From positions 310,001-374,000 of the forward strand of contig NZ_PHUF01000003.1 in assembly GCF_002813245.1 (NCBI RefSeq): a DNA stretch of 64,000 bases. The letters are read 5' to 3'. The notes under the pieces are model-generated. The model saw only the letters and a program-made list of their open reading frames with translations, was not told the origin of the DNA and ran no database searches. Within the stretch, counting starts at the first letter, position 1. Each line of letters begins with the position of its first letter. This document shows, one piece after another, positions 45,619 to 55,419 of the stretch. The position numbers were made by a program, and so were the translations under genes. This DNA comes from Novosphingobium kunmingense (GTDB lineage: Bacteria > Pseudomonadota > Alphaproteobacteria > Sphingomonadales > Sphingomonadaceae).

Positions 45619-48336
45619 GTGGCACTTCGCACCCGTTTCAACGGACGCCTCGGCGCGTCCGCCATCGCATTGACCGTATCGGCTTTTGCGCTGCCTGCCG
45701 TCGCTTCGGCGCAGGACGCGAACGCGCCTGCCGACGAGGGCGCCGCCGACAGCCAGGAAATCGTCGTCACCGGCTTCCGCGCCTCGTTGCAGAACGCGGT
45801 CAACGTCAAGAAGCGCGCCGAAACCATCGTGGAATCGGTTTCGGCCGAGGACATCGGCAAGCTGCCCGACGCCTCGATCGGTGAATCGATCGCCCGCCTG
45901 CCTGGCCTGACCTCGCAGCGCCTGGCTGGCCGTGCCAACTCGGTGGCGATCCGCGGCCTCGGTCCGGACCTGTCGTCGACCACGATGAACGGCCGTCCGC
46001 AGACCTCGACCGGCGAACAGCGCAACGTCGAATTCGACCAGTATCCGTCGGAAACGGTCAGCCGGGTCGACGTCTACAAGACGCCGATGGCCAGTCTGAT
46101 CCACCAGGGCCTGGTCGGCACCGTCGACATCCGCACCATCCGTCCGCTCGAAATCCGCGACCGCGTGCTCTCGTTCGGCGCGCGCGGCACCTATGTCGAC
46201 ACCGGCAAGGTCAACGCCGAATCGCGCGACAAGGGCTTCCGCGTGACTGGAACCTATGCCGACAAGTTCGCCAACGACACGATCGGCGTGGCGCTTTCGG
46301 CCGCCTATACCGACGATCCTTACCAGTCGACCGAGTTCGAGGCCTGGGGCTACAACCAGGTCAACGGCAACTACGTGGTGGCGGGAATCAAGCCCTTCGG
46401 CGTGTCGTCGCGGGTCAAGCGCGCCGCCTTCCAGGGCACGCTGCAGTGGCAACCGACCGACACCCTGACGCTCACGGCCGACGGGTTCTACTCGCACTTC
46501 ACCGACAAGCAGATCAAGCGCGGCATCGAATTCCCGCTGGCCGCCGGCCTGGGCTGGAGCGCGGTCACGCTGACGCCGACCGGCACCGAGGGCAACCTGG
46601 TAACCAGCGGCACTTTCGGCAACATCGGCGCGGTGGTGAACAACCACGGCTACGAGCGCAATTCGGACATCTTCAGCGGCGGCTTCAACGCCAAGTACGA
46701 TGGCGACGACGGCTGGTCGGCGATGTTCGACTTCGGCTATTCGCGCACCGACCGCAACGAGCTGAGCCTTGAAACCAACGCCGGCACGCCGAACGTGGCG
46801 GGCAAGGTGCTCGACACGCTGAACTTCGTCAGCGGTCCGAACGGCACCAGCTTCACCAGCAACCGCCTGAACTATGCCGATCCCAACCTGATCGTGCTGA
46901 CCGACCCGCTGGGCTGGGGCGGCGGCGCGCCGACCGGTCACCAGGAAGGCTACTACAACGACCGCATCATCGACGACGAGATCAAGAGCTTCCAGACCCA
47001 GGTCGCGCGCGAATTCGAGGACGGCTTCGTTTCCAAGGTCAGCGTGGGCCTCGCCTATACCGACCGCAAGAAGTCCAAGACCCCGGTCGAGAACTACCTC
47101 AACCTGGCGAACGGCGCGCGCACGCTGGTGCTGCCCACCCAGTACCGCCTGCCCGACACGAACCTGGCGTTCGTCGGCGCGGGCCCGATGCTGAGCTACG
47201 ATCCGTTCCAGCTGCTGGCCGACGGCGTCTATGTCGCCGTGCCCAACATCAGCAAGGACATCCCGGCCAAGGCCTATCAGGTAACCGAACAGCTGATGAG
47301 CATGTACCTGCAGGCTGATCTGCGCGGCAGCGTTGGCGACGCCGACCTGACCGGCAACGTGGGTGTCCTCGCCACCAACACGGCGCAGCGCTCGCGCGGG
47401 ATCGTGAATCTCGCCACCTTCCCCTCGACCCAGGAATACCGCACCGAGGGCGCGGATTACTGGGATGTGCTGCCCAGCCTCAACCTCGCGCTGCGCTTCC
47501 CCAGCGATTTCGTGGTCCGCTTTGCCGCGGCGCGCGAGATCCAGCGTCCGCGCCTCGACGACCTCAAGGTCAGCCGCGAGTACAGCTACAGCACCACCAA
47601 CTTCAAGATTTCGGGCAGCGGCGGCAATCCGCAGGTGCGTCCGTACCGCGCGTGGGCGGCCGACCTCAACTTCGAGAAGTACTTCGCCGCCAAGGGCTAT
47701 CTGGGGCTGCAGCTGTTCTACAAGAAGTTCGACAGCTTCATCTACCGTGCGCCCGAAGCGTTCGATTACAGCGGCCTGCCGATCACCGTTCCGCCGGGCC
47801 TTCCGGTCGACTACAACGGCACGATCACCCAGCCGACCAATGTCAGCAACGGTTCGCTCTACGGGGCGGAACTGGCCGGCACGCTGCCGTTCGAAATCTT
47901 CACCTCGGCGCTCGAAGGGTTCGGCATCACCGGCGGCGTGGGCTATACCGAGACCAGCATCACGGCCAAGGCCGGTGGCACCTCGGAAGACATCCCCGAC
48001 TATTCGAAGTGGGTCGCCAACGCGACGGTGTTCTTCGAAAAGGCCGGCTTCAACGCCCGCGGTTCGGTGCGCTACCGTTCCGACTTCCTGGGCAAGTTCG
48101 TCGGCTTCGGCGGCGAGCTTGAGGACCGCCGCGTGCTGGCCGAAACAGTCATCGACGCGCAGGTCGGATACGACTTCCAGCCGGGCAGCGTGCTTGAAGG
48201 TCTGTCGCTCTATCTCCAGGGCCAGAACCTGACCAACGAGCCGCAGGTGTCGGTGCTGACCGCCGGACCGATGCAGGTGAAGAACTACTTCAGCTACGGT
48301 CGTCGCTACATGGCGGGCTTCACCTACAAGTTCTGA
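45619..48336 (+). CDS. TonB-dependent receptor (alpha-glucan/maltodextrin uptake)
   Basis: The protein has 905 residues starting with a GTG preceded by GGGAGAG. The signal peptide ends ASAQ. The TonB-interacting segment is SQEIVVTGFRASLQNAVNVK, followed by the plug domain (EDIGKLPDASIGESIARLPG, VAIRGLGPDLSSTTMNGR). A long 22-stranded-type barrel ends in GRRYMAGFTYKF. This subfamily (plug starting GFRASL) is frequent in sphingomonad and Caulobacter carbohydrate loci. With the adjacent GH13 and GH97 enzymes, maltodextrin or a starch fragment is the likely ligand. A 7-bp inverted repeat lies just after its stop. Confidence 0.93.
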   Translation: MALRTRFNGRLGASAIALTVSAFALPAVASAQDANAPADEGAADSQEIVVTGFRASLQNAVNVKKRAETIVESVSAEDIGKLPDASIGESIARLPGLTSQRLAGRANSVAIRGLGPDLSSTTMNGRPQTSTGEQRNVEFDQYPSETVSRVDVYKTPMASLIHQGLVGTVDIRTIRPLEIRDRVLSFGARGTYVDTGKVNAESRDKGFRVTGTYADKFANDTIGVALSAAYTDDPYQSTEFEAWGYNQVNGNYVVAGIKPFGVSSRVKRAAFQGTLQWQPTDTLTLTADGFYSHFTDKQIKRGIEFPLAAGLGWSAVTLTPTGTEGNLVTSGTFGNIGAVVNNHGYERNSDIFSGGFNAKYDGDDGWSAMFDFGYSRTDRNELSLETNAGTPNVAGKVLDTLNFVSGPNGTSFTSNRLNYADPNLIVLTDPLGWGGGAPTGHQEGYYNDRIIDDEIKSFQTQVAREFEDGFVSKVSVGLAYTDRKKSKTPVENYLNLANGARTLVLPTQYRLPDTNLAFVGAGPMLSYDPFQLLADGVYVAVPNISKDIPAKAYQVTEQLMSMYLQADLRGSVGDADLTGNVGVLATNTAQRSRGIVNLATFPSTQEYRTEGADYWDVLPSLNLALRFPSDFVVRFAAAREIQRPRLDDLKVSREYSYSTTNFKISGSGGNPQVRPYRAWAADLNFEKYFAAKGYLGLQLFYKKFDSFIYRAPEAFDYSGLPITVPPGLPVDYNGTITQPTNVSNGSLYGAELAGTLPFEIFTSALEGFGITGGVGYTETSITAKAGGTSEDIPDYSKWVANATVFFEKAGFNARGSVRYRSDFLGKFVGFGGELEDRRVLAETVIDAQVGYDFQPGSVLEGLSLYLQGQNLTNEPQVSVLTAGPMQVKNYFSYGRRYMAGFTYKF

Positions 48337-48352
48337 CGCAAAGGCGGTATTC

Positions 48353-48376
48353 GGGGTTCTGCGGATGCGGAACCCC
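48353..48376 (+). terminator. Hairpin between TonB receptor and halogenase genes
   Basis: The arms GGGGTTC (48353-48359) and GAACCCC (48370-48376) are separated by ten bases. No T-run follows, so it could act as an RNA-stability or attenuation element that makes receptor mRNA more abundant than the downstream enzymes. Confidence 0.4.
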
Positions 48377-48406
48377 ACCCATACCCGGCCCCAGCGGAGA
48401 CCTTGC

Positions 48407-49927
48407 ATGAACGGTGACACAGCCAGGCGGATCGTGATCGTGGGCGGCGGGACATCCGGATGGATGACCGCTGCCGCGCTGGGGCGCTTCCTCGGCCCGC
48501 CCTGGCAGGTCACGCTGGTCGAAAGCGAAGAGATCGGCACCGTCGGGGTGGGCGAAGCCACGATCCCTATGATCCGCAACTTCAACCTTGCGCTGGGCAT
48601 CGACGAGGCCGAGTTCCTCGCCGCCACGCAGGGCACCTACAAGCTGGGCATCCAGTTCGAAGGATGGGGCGGATTCGGGCAGACCTACATGCATGCCTTC
48701 GGCATGGTCGGGCGTAGCCTGGGCCTGCTGCCGTTCCACCAGTACTGGCTGCGCGGGCGGGCCGAAGGACTTGCCGGGCCGCTGGGGGACTATGTCCTGA
48801 ACGCGGTGATCGCCGGACAGAACCGCTTCGCCCATGTCGAGCGCCGGCCCGGCAGCCCGCTGCCGGCGGTGCCCTACGCCTACCATTTCGACGCTTCGCT
48901 CTATGCGCGGTTCCTGCGCCGCTTTGCCGAACTGCGCGGCGTCACCCGGCGCGAAGGCCGAATTGCCGAAGTCGCCCGCCACGGCGAAAACGGCGATGTC
49001 GCGGCCGTGATCCTTACCGATGGAACGCGGATCGAGGGCGATTTGTTCGTCGACTGCTCGGGTTTTCGCGCACTGCTGTTGGGCGAGGCGCTAGGCGTGC
49101 CTTACGTCTCGTGGGCCAAGTGGCTCGCCTGCGACCGCGCCGTGGCCGTGCCCAGCCGCCGCTGTGATCCGCTGGTGCCCTATACCCGCTCGATCGCGGA
49201 GCCGGCTGGCTGGCGCTGGCGCATCCCGCTGCAGCACCGCACCGGCAACGGCCACGTGTGGTGTTCGGACCATATGGGCGAGGACGAGGCGACGACGCGG
49301 CTGCTGGCCGGCCTCGATGCCGAGCCGTTGGCCGATCCGCGCGTGCTGCGCTTTACCGCCGGTCGACGCGAGCGCTTCTGGGAACGCAATGTCGTTGCCA
49401 TCGGCCTTGCTTCGGGCTTCATCGAGCCGCTCGAATCGACCTCGATCCATCTTGTCCAGACGGCGATCAACCGCCTGCTCGACTTCCTCCCCAGCGGCGC
49501 GGTGGCGGCTGCCGATCGCGACGGATTCAACCGCCTGGCGGTGTGGGAAATCGAACGCATCCGCGATTTCGTTGTCGCGCATTACGTCTGCAACGGCCGC
49601 GCCGGCGAGCCGTTCTGGGATTACCTGCGCACGGTCGACCTTCCGGAGACCCTGGCAGAACGGATCGCGATGTTCCGCGCCACGGGGCGGATCGTGCGCG
49701 AAGGCGACGAACTGTTCGACGTGGTAGGCTGGGCCCAGGTGCTGATCGGGCAGGGCGTCATCCCTGATGCCTGGCACCCGCTGGCCGACCAGCCCGACCG
49801 CGACCAGCTTGCCGGCTTTTTGGACACGCTGACCACCGCCTACCTCCGCGATGCCGAGCGGATGCCCGCCCATGCCGATCACGTCGCCCGGTTCTGCCCG
49901 GCAGGAGACATCGATGTTGCTGCGTAA
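48407..49927 (+). CDS. Flavin-dependent tryptophan-halogenase family protein
   Basis: The protein has 506 residues, with GGAGA before the ATG. The FAD loop is VGGGTSGWM. VGVGEATIP follows, and the catalytic lysine falls exactly at Lys79 (GTYKLGIQF), as in PrnA/RebH. The halogenase-specific WxWxIP is WRWRIP at 269-274, and Glu343 in PLESTS fits the second catalytic residue. The machinery for halide oxidation therefore looks complete. However, the gene sits between a TonB receptor and alpha-amylase genes with no partner flavin reductase, and the substrate is unknown. Its 3' end overlaps the amylase gene by 14 bases. Homologues in TonB-receptor loci are common and poorly understood. Confidence 0.9.
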   Translation: MNGDTARRIVIVGGGTSGWMTAAALGRFLGPPWQVTLVESEEIGTVGVGEATIPMIRNFNLALGIDEAEFLAATQGTYKLGIQFEGWGGFGQTYMHAFGMVGRSLGLLPFHQYWLRGRAEGLAGPLGDYVLNAVIAGQNRFAHVERRPGSPLPAVPYAYHFDASLYARFLRRFAELRGVTRREGRIAEVARHGENGDVAAVILTDGTRIEGDLFVDCSGFRALLLGEALGVPYVSWAKWLACDRAVAVPSRRCDPLVPYTRSIAEPAGWRWRIPLQHRTGNGHVWCSDHMGEDEATTRLLAGLDAEPLADPRVLRFTAGRRERFWERNVVAIGLASGFIEPLESTSIHLVQTAINRLLDFLPSGAVAAADRDGFNRLAVWEIERIRDFVVAHYVCNGRAGEPFWDYLRTVDLPETLAERIAMFRATGRIVREGDELFDVVGWAQVLIGQGVIPDAWHPLADQPDRDQLAGFLDTLTTAYLRDAERMPAHADHVARFCPAGDIDVAA

Positions 49928-51725
49928 AGTCCTTTTCGCTGCCCTGCTGGCGGCACCCCTGCCGTTGGCGGCTCAGCCGGCCGCGGCCGATTTCCGCGCC
50001 CGCACGCCCGAGCAGGAGGTCGTCTATTTCGTCCTGCCCGACCGCTTCGAGAACGCCGATCGCAAGAACGACAAGGGCGGGATCAAGGGTGACCGGCTGA
50101 AGACAGGTTTCGATCCGGCGCACAAGGGGTTCTATCATGGGGGCGACCTCAAGGGCCTGACCAGGCGGCTGGATTATATCCAGGGCCTCGGCGCGAGCGC
50201 GATCTGGGTCGGGCCGGTGTTCAAGAACAAGCCGGTGCAAGGCCCGCCCGGACAGGAAACCGCGGGGTACCACGGCTACTGGATCACCGATTTCAGCCAG
50301 GTCGACCCGCACCTTGGCAGCAATGCCGATTTCAAGGCGCTGGTCGATGCCGCCCACGCGCGGGGGATGAAGGTCTACATGGACATCATCGCCAACCACA
50401 CCGCGGACGTGATCCAGTACCGCGAGGTCGGGCCGCAAGGCTATCCCTATCGCGGCAAGGCCGACTATCCGTATTCGCGCCGTGGCGGCGTTGGCGGGGC
50501 GCCGATCAACCCGGGCTTTGCCGGCGATCACGATGCAGCACCTGCCAACTGGGCGAAACTGACCGATCCGGCCTTCGCCTATACGCCCTATGTCCCAAAG
50601 GGCGAGGAGAAGGCCAAGACCCCGGCCTGGCTCAACGATCCGGTCTGGTACCACAATCGCGGCAACACCGACTGGAAGGGCGAAAGCGCGCAGTACGGCG
50701 ATTTCGTCGGCCTTGATGACCTTGCGACCGAGAACCCGCGCGTCATCGCCGGCATGATCGAGATCTATGGCGACTGGATCGATCGCTTTGGGATCGACGG
50801 CTTCCGCATCGATACCGCCAAGCACGTCAATCCCGAGTTCTGGCGCGCCTTCGTGCCCGCCATGCTCGAACGGGCGAAGGCCCGGGGTATTCCCAACTTC
50901 CACATCTTCGGCGAGGTGGCGACCGGCGACGTCGATCCGGCATTGCTGGCCGGCTGGACGCGCAACGCGGGCCTTCCCGCGAACCTCGATTTCGCCTTTG
51001 CTCGAGCCACGGTCGACGCGTCGAGCGGCAAGACCGGGACCGACATCCTTGCCCGCCTGTTCGACGACGACGTACTTTATGAAGGGGGCAAGGCGGCCGC
51101 GCTGCGTCTGCCGACGTTCCTGGGCAACCACGATGCCGGTCGCTTCGCCTATTTCCTCAAACAGGCCAAACCGTCGATCGCGGCAGACGAATGGCTGGCC
51201 AGGACCAAATTGGGCCACGCGATGATGCTGACCCTGCGGGGCGTTCCGGTAGTCTACTACGGGGACGAACAGGGTTTTGCCGGGATCGGCGGAGACCAGT
51301 CTTCGCGCCAGGACATGTTCGCCAGCAAGGTTGCCGAATACAACGCCGAACCGCTGGTCGGGACGGCGGCGACCACGGCCAGCGCCAATTTCGAACCCGG
51401 CCACCCGCTTTACCGTTTCATCGCCGACCTTGCCAGGCTCCGGCTGGCCACCCCGGCCTTGACCGGCGGGGCGACAACGGTGCGCGCCAGTTCGGACAAG
51501 CCCGGACTGCTGGCCGTGTCGCGGTTCGATCCGGTTACGGGGCGCGAGGTGGTGATCGCCTTCAACACCTCGACCGCGCCGCTGACGAATAGGATTGCAG
51601 TCGATCCGGCCAGCCTTGCCTTCACATCGCTGGCCGGTCAGTGTCCGGTGTCTGCGGACGCCCCGGGCAGCTTGAGCCTTACCCTTCCCCCCCTTGGCTT
51701 CGCCGTCTGCGCGGCGGGCCAGTGA
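49914..51725 (+). CDS. Exported GH13 alpha-amylase/cyclomaltodextrinase-like enzyme
   Basis: The protein has 603 residues from the ATG that follows AGGAGA. The signal peptide ends LAAQPAA. The catalytic triad of GH13 is intact: nucleophile Asp in DGFRIDTAKH, acid Glu in FHIFGEV and Asp in FLGNHDAGRF. DIIANHTAD is the first conserved region. Unusually long inserts lie in the B domain (HDAAPANW, KGEEKAKTP). It should cut alpha-1,4-glucans in the periplasm. The gene overlaps the halogenase end by 14 bases and the next GH13 gene by four. Confidence 0.93.
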   Translation: MLLRKVLFAALLAAPLPLAAQPAAADFRARTPEQEVVYFVLPDRFENADRKNDKGGIKGDRLKTGFDPAHKGFYHGGDLKGLTRRLDYIQGLGASAIWVGPVFKNKPVQGPPGQETAGYHGYWITDFSQVDPHLGSNADFKALVDAAHARGMKVYMDIIANHTADVIQYREVGPQGYPYRGKADYPYSRRGGVGGAPINPGFAGDHDAAPANWAKLTDPAFAYTPYVPKGEEKAKTPAWLNDPVWYHNRGNTDWKGESAQYGDFVGLDDLATENPRVIAGMIEIYGDWIDRFGIDGFRIDTAKHVNPEFWRAFVPAMLERAKARGIPNFHIFGEVATGDVDPALLAGWTRNAGLPANLDFAFARATVDASSGKTGTDILARLFDDDVLYEGGKAAALRLPTFLGNHDAGRFAYFLKQAKPSIAADEWLARTKLGHAMMLTLRGVPVVYYGDEQGFAGIGGDQSSRQDMFASKVAEYNAEPLVGTAATTASANFEPGHPLYRFIADLARLRLATPALTGGATTVRASSDKPGLLAVSRFDPVTGREVVIAFNTSTAPLTNRIAVDPASLAFTSLAGQCPVSADAPGSLSLTLPPLGFAVCAAGQ

Positions 51726-53374
51726 ACGCGACCGATTGTGCGATGAACAGATTGTCTCCCATTCCGACCGCTGCGTCCGACACTGCCGCGCACCCATGGT
51801 GGCGTGGCGCGGTGATCTACCAGATCTATCCGCGCAGCTATGCCGATTCCAACGGTGACGGCATCGGCGACCTGCCAGGCGTGACCGCGCGGCTCGATCA
51901 CATCGCCCGGCTGGGCGTCGACGCGATCTGGCTGTCGCCGTTCTTCACCAGTCCGATGAAGGACTTCGGTTATGACGTTGCCGATTACTGCGACGTCGAT
52001 CCGATTTTCGGCACGCTGGCCGATTTCGACGCGCTGGTCGCGCGGGCGCATGCGCTCGGCCTCAAGGTGATGATCGACCAGGTCTATGCCCACACCTCGG
52101 ACCAGCACGCCTGGTTCGCCGAAAGCCGGCAGAGTCGCATCAACCCCAAGGCCGATTGGTACATCTGGGCCGACGCCAAGCCCGAAGGCTCGCCGCCGTC
52201 CAACTGGCAGTCGGTCTTCGGCGGACCGGCCTGGACCTGGGACGCGCGACGCGGGCAGTATTACCTGCACAACTTCCTGTCGAGCCAGCCACAGCTCAAC
52301 GGCCACAACCCGGACGTGCAACAGGCGCTGCTCGACGTGGCAGGGTTCTGGCTGGACCGGGGCGTCGACGGGTTCCGGCTCGACGCGCTGAACTTTGCCA
52401 TGCACGATCCGGCGCTGACCGATAATCCGCCCGCGCCCGACGACGGCAAGCCGCGCACCCGCCCGTTCGATTTCCAGCTGCGCAAGTTCAACCAGAGCCA
52501 CGCCGACATTCCCGCCTTCATCGAACGGATCCGCAAGCTGACCGACAGCTACGATGCGGTGTTCACCATGGCCGAAGTCGGCGGTGAAGAGGCGCTCAGC
52601 GAAATGCGGCTCTACACCCAGGGCAGCACGCGGCTGAATAGCGCCTACGGCTTCGACTTTCTCTATGCCGATGCGCTCGATCCCAAGACCGTGGCCGAGG
52701 CCCAGTCCGACTGGCCCGACGCCAAGGGCACCGGCTGGCCAAGCTGGGCCTTCGAGAACCACGACGCGCCGCGCGCCCTCTCGCGCTGGTGCGCGCCGCG
52801 GGACCGCGACGTCTTCGCCCGGCTCAAGATGCTGCTGTTCATGTGCCTGCGTGGCAACGTGATCCTGTACCAGGGCGAGGAACTGGGCCTGACCCAGGTC
52901 GACATCCCGTTCGAGCAGCTCCAGGATCCCGAGGCGATCGCCAACTGGCCGCTGACCCTGTCGCGTGACGGCGCGCGCACGCCGATGCCGTGGACCGCGC
53001 AGGACGAACACGGCGGCTTCACCGACAGCCAGCCGTGGCTGCCGCTCGGCAAAGACAACCTGTCCCGCGCCACCGACCGGCAGGAGTGCGACCCCGCCTC
53101 GCTGCTCAACCTCACGCGCGACCTCGTGGCCCTGCGCAAGGCCGATCCGGCGCTGCGCGAGGGCACGTTCGAGACGCTCCTCGCCGATGACAGCGTGCTG
53201 GCTTTCCGCCGCCGCGCCGAGGGACGCTCGCTCCTGTGCGCCTTCAACCTGTCAGCCCAGCCGCAAGCCTGGCCGGTAAAGGCGCCCGGCACCGTGCTGA
53301 TCGCCGTCAACGGGGCGCAGCCCGGCAGTCATTTGCCCGCCTTCGGCGGGATCGTGATCGAAGAGGAAGCCTGA
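51722..53374 (+). CDS. GH13 alpha-glucosidase
   Basis: The protein has 550 residues with a GTG overlapping the previous stop (GTGA); an ATG seven codons on (51743) is an alternative. There is no signal peptide, so it is cytoplasmic. WWRGAVIYQIYPRSYADSNG is the typical N-terminus of oligo-1,6-glucosidase/alpha-glucosidases (GH13 subfamilies 17/23/30). The triad is Asp in DGFRLDALNF, Glu in FTMAEVGG and Asp in FENHDAPRA. It should hydrolyse imported maltose or maltodextrin to glucose, taking over after uptake by the MFS carrier. Confidence 0.94.
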   Translation: MNATDCAMNRLSPIPTAASDTAAHPWWRGAVIYQIYPRSYADSNGDGIGDLPGVTARLDHIARLGVDAIWLSPFFTSPMKDFGYDVADYCDVDPIFGTLADFDALVARAHALGLKVMIDQVYAHTSDQHAWFAESRQSRINPKADWYIWADAKPEGSPPSNWQSVFGGPAWTWDARRGQYYLHNFLSSQPQLNGHNPDVQQALLDVAGFWLDRGVDGFRLDALNFAMHDPALTDNPPAPDDGKPRTRPFDFQLRKFNQSHADIPAFIERIRKLTDSYDAVFTMAEVGGEEALSEMRLYTQGSTRLNSAYGFDFLYADALDPKTVAEAQSDWPDAKGTGWPSWAFENHDAPRALSRWCAPRDRDVFARLKMLLFMCLRGNVILYQGEELGLTQVDIPFEQLQDPEAIANWPLTLSRDGARTPMPWTAQDEHGGFTDSQPWLPLGKDNLSRATDRQECDPASLLNLTRDLVALRKADPALREGTFETLLADDSVLAFRRRAEGRSLLCAFNLSAQPQAWPVKAPGTVLIAVNGAQPGSHLPAFGGIVIEEEA

Positions 53375-55410
53375 TGCGCTATCTTTACCGCTCCATCGCG
53401 CTGCTGGCGCTGGGAATCTCCGCACCGGCCCTGGCCCAGGCCACCGCGCCCGTGACCGCGACCTCGCCCAACGGCTCGATCGTGGTCGAGGTCAAGACGG
53501 TCGAGGACGGCCGGCTGGCCTATACTGTCACGCGCAAGGGCAAGCCGATCCTGGCCCCCTCGCGGCTGGGGTTCCTGTTCACGGATGCCGAAAAGATCGA
53601 CCGCAGCCTTGCGATCACCGGCACGGAGCGCGCCGACAAGGACGAGACTTGGCAGCAGCCGTGGGGCGAATGGCGCCAAATCCGCAATCAGTACCGTGAA
53701 CTGACCGTCCACGTCGCCGAAACCCAGCGCAACAAGCGACGCTTCGACGTACGGTTTCGCATCTACGACGACGGTGTCGGCTTCCGCTATGAAGTTCCGG
53801 CGCAGGCACAGCTGGCCCGCGCCAACATTGCCGAGGAACTGACAGAATTCGCCTTCGCCAGCGATGGCACGGCCTGGTGGAAGCCAGCGTTCCTGTGGAA
53901 CCGCGAGGAATACCTCTACAACAAAACGCCGCTTTCGGCGCTCGGCACCGCCGACACCCCGGTCACGATCAAGCTTGAAGACGGAACCCACGTCGCGCTC
54001 CACGAAGCGGCGCTGGTCGACTATTCGGGCATGGCCGTGGCACGCAGCGGCGGCACCACGCTGCGCGCGGCGCTGACGCCGGGCGCGGGCGCGGCCAAGG
54101 TGGTCAAGAACGGGGCGTGGACCACGCCGTGGCGCACCCTGATCGTCGCCGACGATGCCGCCGGTATCTATTCCAGCCACCTGATGCTGAACCTCAACGA
54201 ACCCAACAAGCTGGGGGACGTAAGCTGGTTCAAGCCGGGCAAGTTCGCTGGCGTGTGGTGGAACATGATCAAGGGCGAATGGTCGTGGGCGCGCGGACCC
54301 AAGCACGGCGCCACCACTGCCAACGTCAAGCGCTACATCGACTTTGCCGCCGCCAACGGCATTCCCAACGTTCTGGTCGAAGGCTGGAACGTGGGCTGGG
54401 ACGGCGACTGGTTCGGCAACGGCTGGGCGATGGACTTTGCCCAGCCGACCGAGGATTTCGACGCCGGCGTGCTGGCCGCCTATGCGAAAAAGAAGGGCGT
54501 GCAGCTGGTCGGCCACCATGAGACCGGCGGCGCTGCCAGCCATTACGAGAACCAGTTCGACAAGGCGTTCAAGTTCGCCGCCGATCACAACATCACGGTG
54601 GTCAAGACCGGCTATGTCACCGATGCCGGGCAGATCGAGCGGGTCGACGCCGACGGCACCAAGTACCGCGAGTGGCACGAGGGCCAGTGGATGAGCAACC
54701 ACTTCGTCCGCGTCGCCGAAGCCGCAGCGAAGTACAAGGTTGCCTTCGACAGCCACGAACCGATCAAGGGCACCGGGCTGCACCGCACCTATCCCAACTG
54801 GGTGTCCCGCGAAGGGTCGCGCGGGATGGAGTACAATTCCTGGGCCGGCAAGAACCCTCCCGAGCACGAAGCCAATCTGGTCTTCACCCGAATGCTCGAA
54901 GGGCCGATGGACTTTACCCCCGGCGTGCTCAGCCTGACGGGGGAGAATGGCAGCGCGATCCTGTCGACCGAGGCCAAGCAGCTTGCGCTTTACGTCGTCC
55001 TCTATTCGCCGGTGGTCATGGCCGCTGACACGCCCGAAAACTATGCCAGGCACATGGACACCTTCAAGTTCATCCGCGACGTGCCGACCGACTGGGAGGA
55101 TACCCGCGTGCTCAATGGCGAGGTGGGCGACTATGTCACCATCGCGCGGCAGGTGCGCGGCGGCAAGGACTGGTACATCGGCGGCATCACCGACGAGGAG
55201 GCGCGCAGCGTCAGCTTCGACCTCTCGTTCCTGAAGCCAGGCGTGACTTACACCGCCGAGATCTACCGCGACGGGGACGATGCCGACTACCGCACCGACA
55301 AGCGCCACAGCGTCGCGATCGAGAAGCGCGTCCTCAGATCGACGGACAAGCTGTCCCTGCGCATGGCACCGGGCGGCGGCTTTGCCATCCGCCTCAAGGC
55401 CGGGAAATAG
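53374..55410 (+). CDS. GH97 SusB-like alpha-glucosidase
   Basis: The protein has 678 residues, its ATG overlapping the previous stop by one base (TGATG). The signal peptide ends ALAQ. The N-terminal beta-sandwich (SPNGSIVVEVKTVEDGRLAY) is followed by a TIM barrel with GHHETGG, SHEPIKGTGLHRTYPNW and SRGMEYNSW, whose Glu residues match the calcium and acid/base glutamates of inverting SusB-type enzymes; the Asp nucleophile of retaining GH97 members is not seen. It should remove glucose from maltodextrins in the periplasm. This is the last gene of the locus; a nine-base gap separates it from the convergent Lrp gene. Confidence 0.93.
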   Translation: MRYLYRSIALLALGISAPALAQATAPVTATSPNGSIVVEVKTVEDGRLAYTVTRKGKPILAPSRLGFLFTDAEKIDRSLAITGTERADKDETWQQPWGEWRQIRNQYRELTVHVAETQRNKRRFDVRFRIYDDGVGFRYEVPAQAQLARANIAEELTEFAFASDGTAWWKPAFLWNREEYLYNKTPLSALGTADTPVTIKLEDGTHVALHEAALVDYSGMAVARSGGTTLRAALTPGAGAAKVVKNGAWTTPWRTLIVADDAAGIYSSHLMLNLNEPNKLGDVSWFKPGKFAGVWWNMIKGEWSWARGPKHGATTANVKRYIDFAAANGIPNVLVEGWNVGWDGDWFGNGWAMDFAQPTEDFDAGVLAAYAKKKGVQLVGHHETGGAASHYENQFDKAFKFAADHNITVVKTGYVTDAGQIERVDADGTKYREWHEGQWMSNHFVRVAEAAAKYKVAFDSHEPIKGTGLHRTYPNWVSREGSRGMEYNSWAGKNPPEHEANLVFTRMLEGPMDFTPGVLSLTGENGSAILSTEAKQLALYVVLYSPVVMAADTPENYARHMDTFKFIRDVPTDWEDTRVLNGEVGDYVTIARQVRGGKDWYIGGITDEEARSVSFDLSFLKPGVTYTAEIYRDGDDADYRTDKRHSVAIEKRVLRSTDKLSLRMAPGGGFAIRLKAGK

Positions 55411-55419
55411 CGCGCCGCG

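Noticed and set aside
45469-48636. Open reading frame of 1055 codons on the minus strand opposite the TonB receptor gene
   Set aside because: The sense strand encodes a full TonB receptor with signal peptide and plug motifs. The antisense frame is Arg/Gly/Val-rich without domains, a common by-product of high G+C codon bias.
53329-55308. 659-codon minus-strand frame opposite the GH97 gene
   Set aside because: The sense strand encodes a complete SusB-like enzyme in operon overlap; the antisense product has no motifs.
42807-55410. A Bacteroidetes-type Sus locus with SusD
   Set aside because: SusB-like GH97 and a TonB receptor are present but no SusD-like lipoprotein gene exists; the layout fits the proteobacterial LacI-controlled type.
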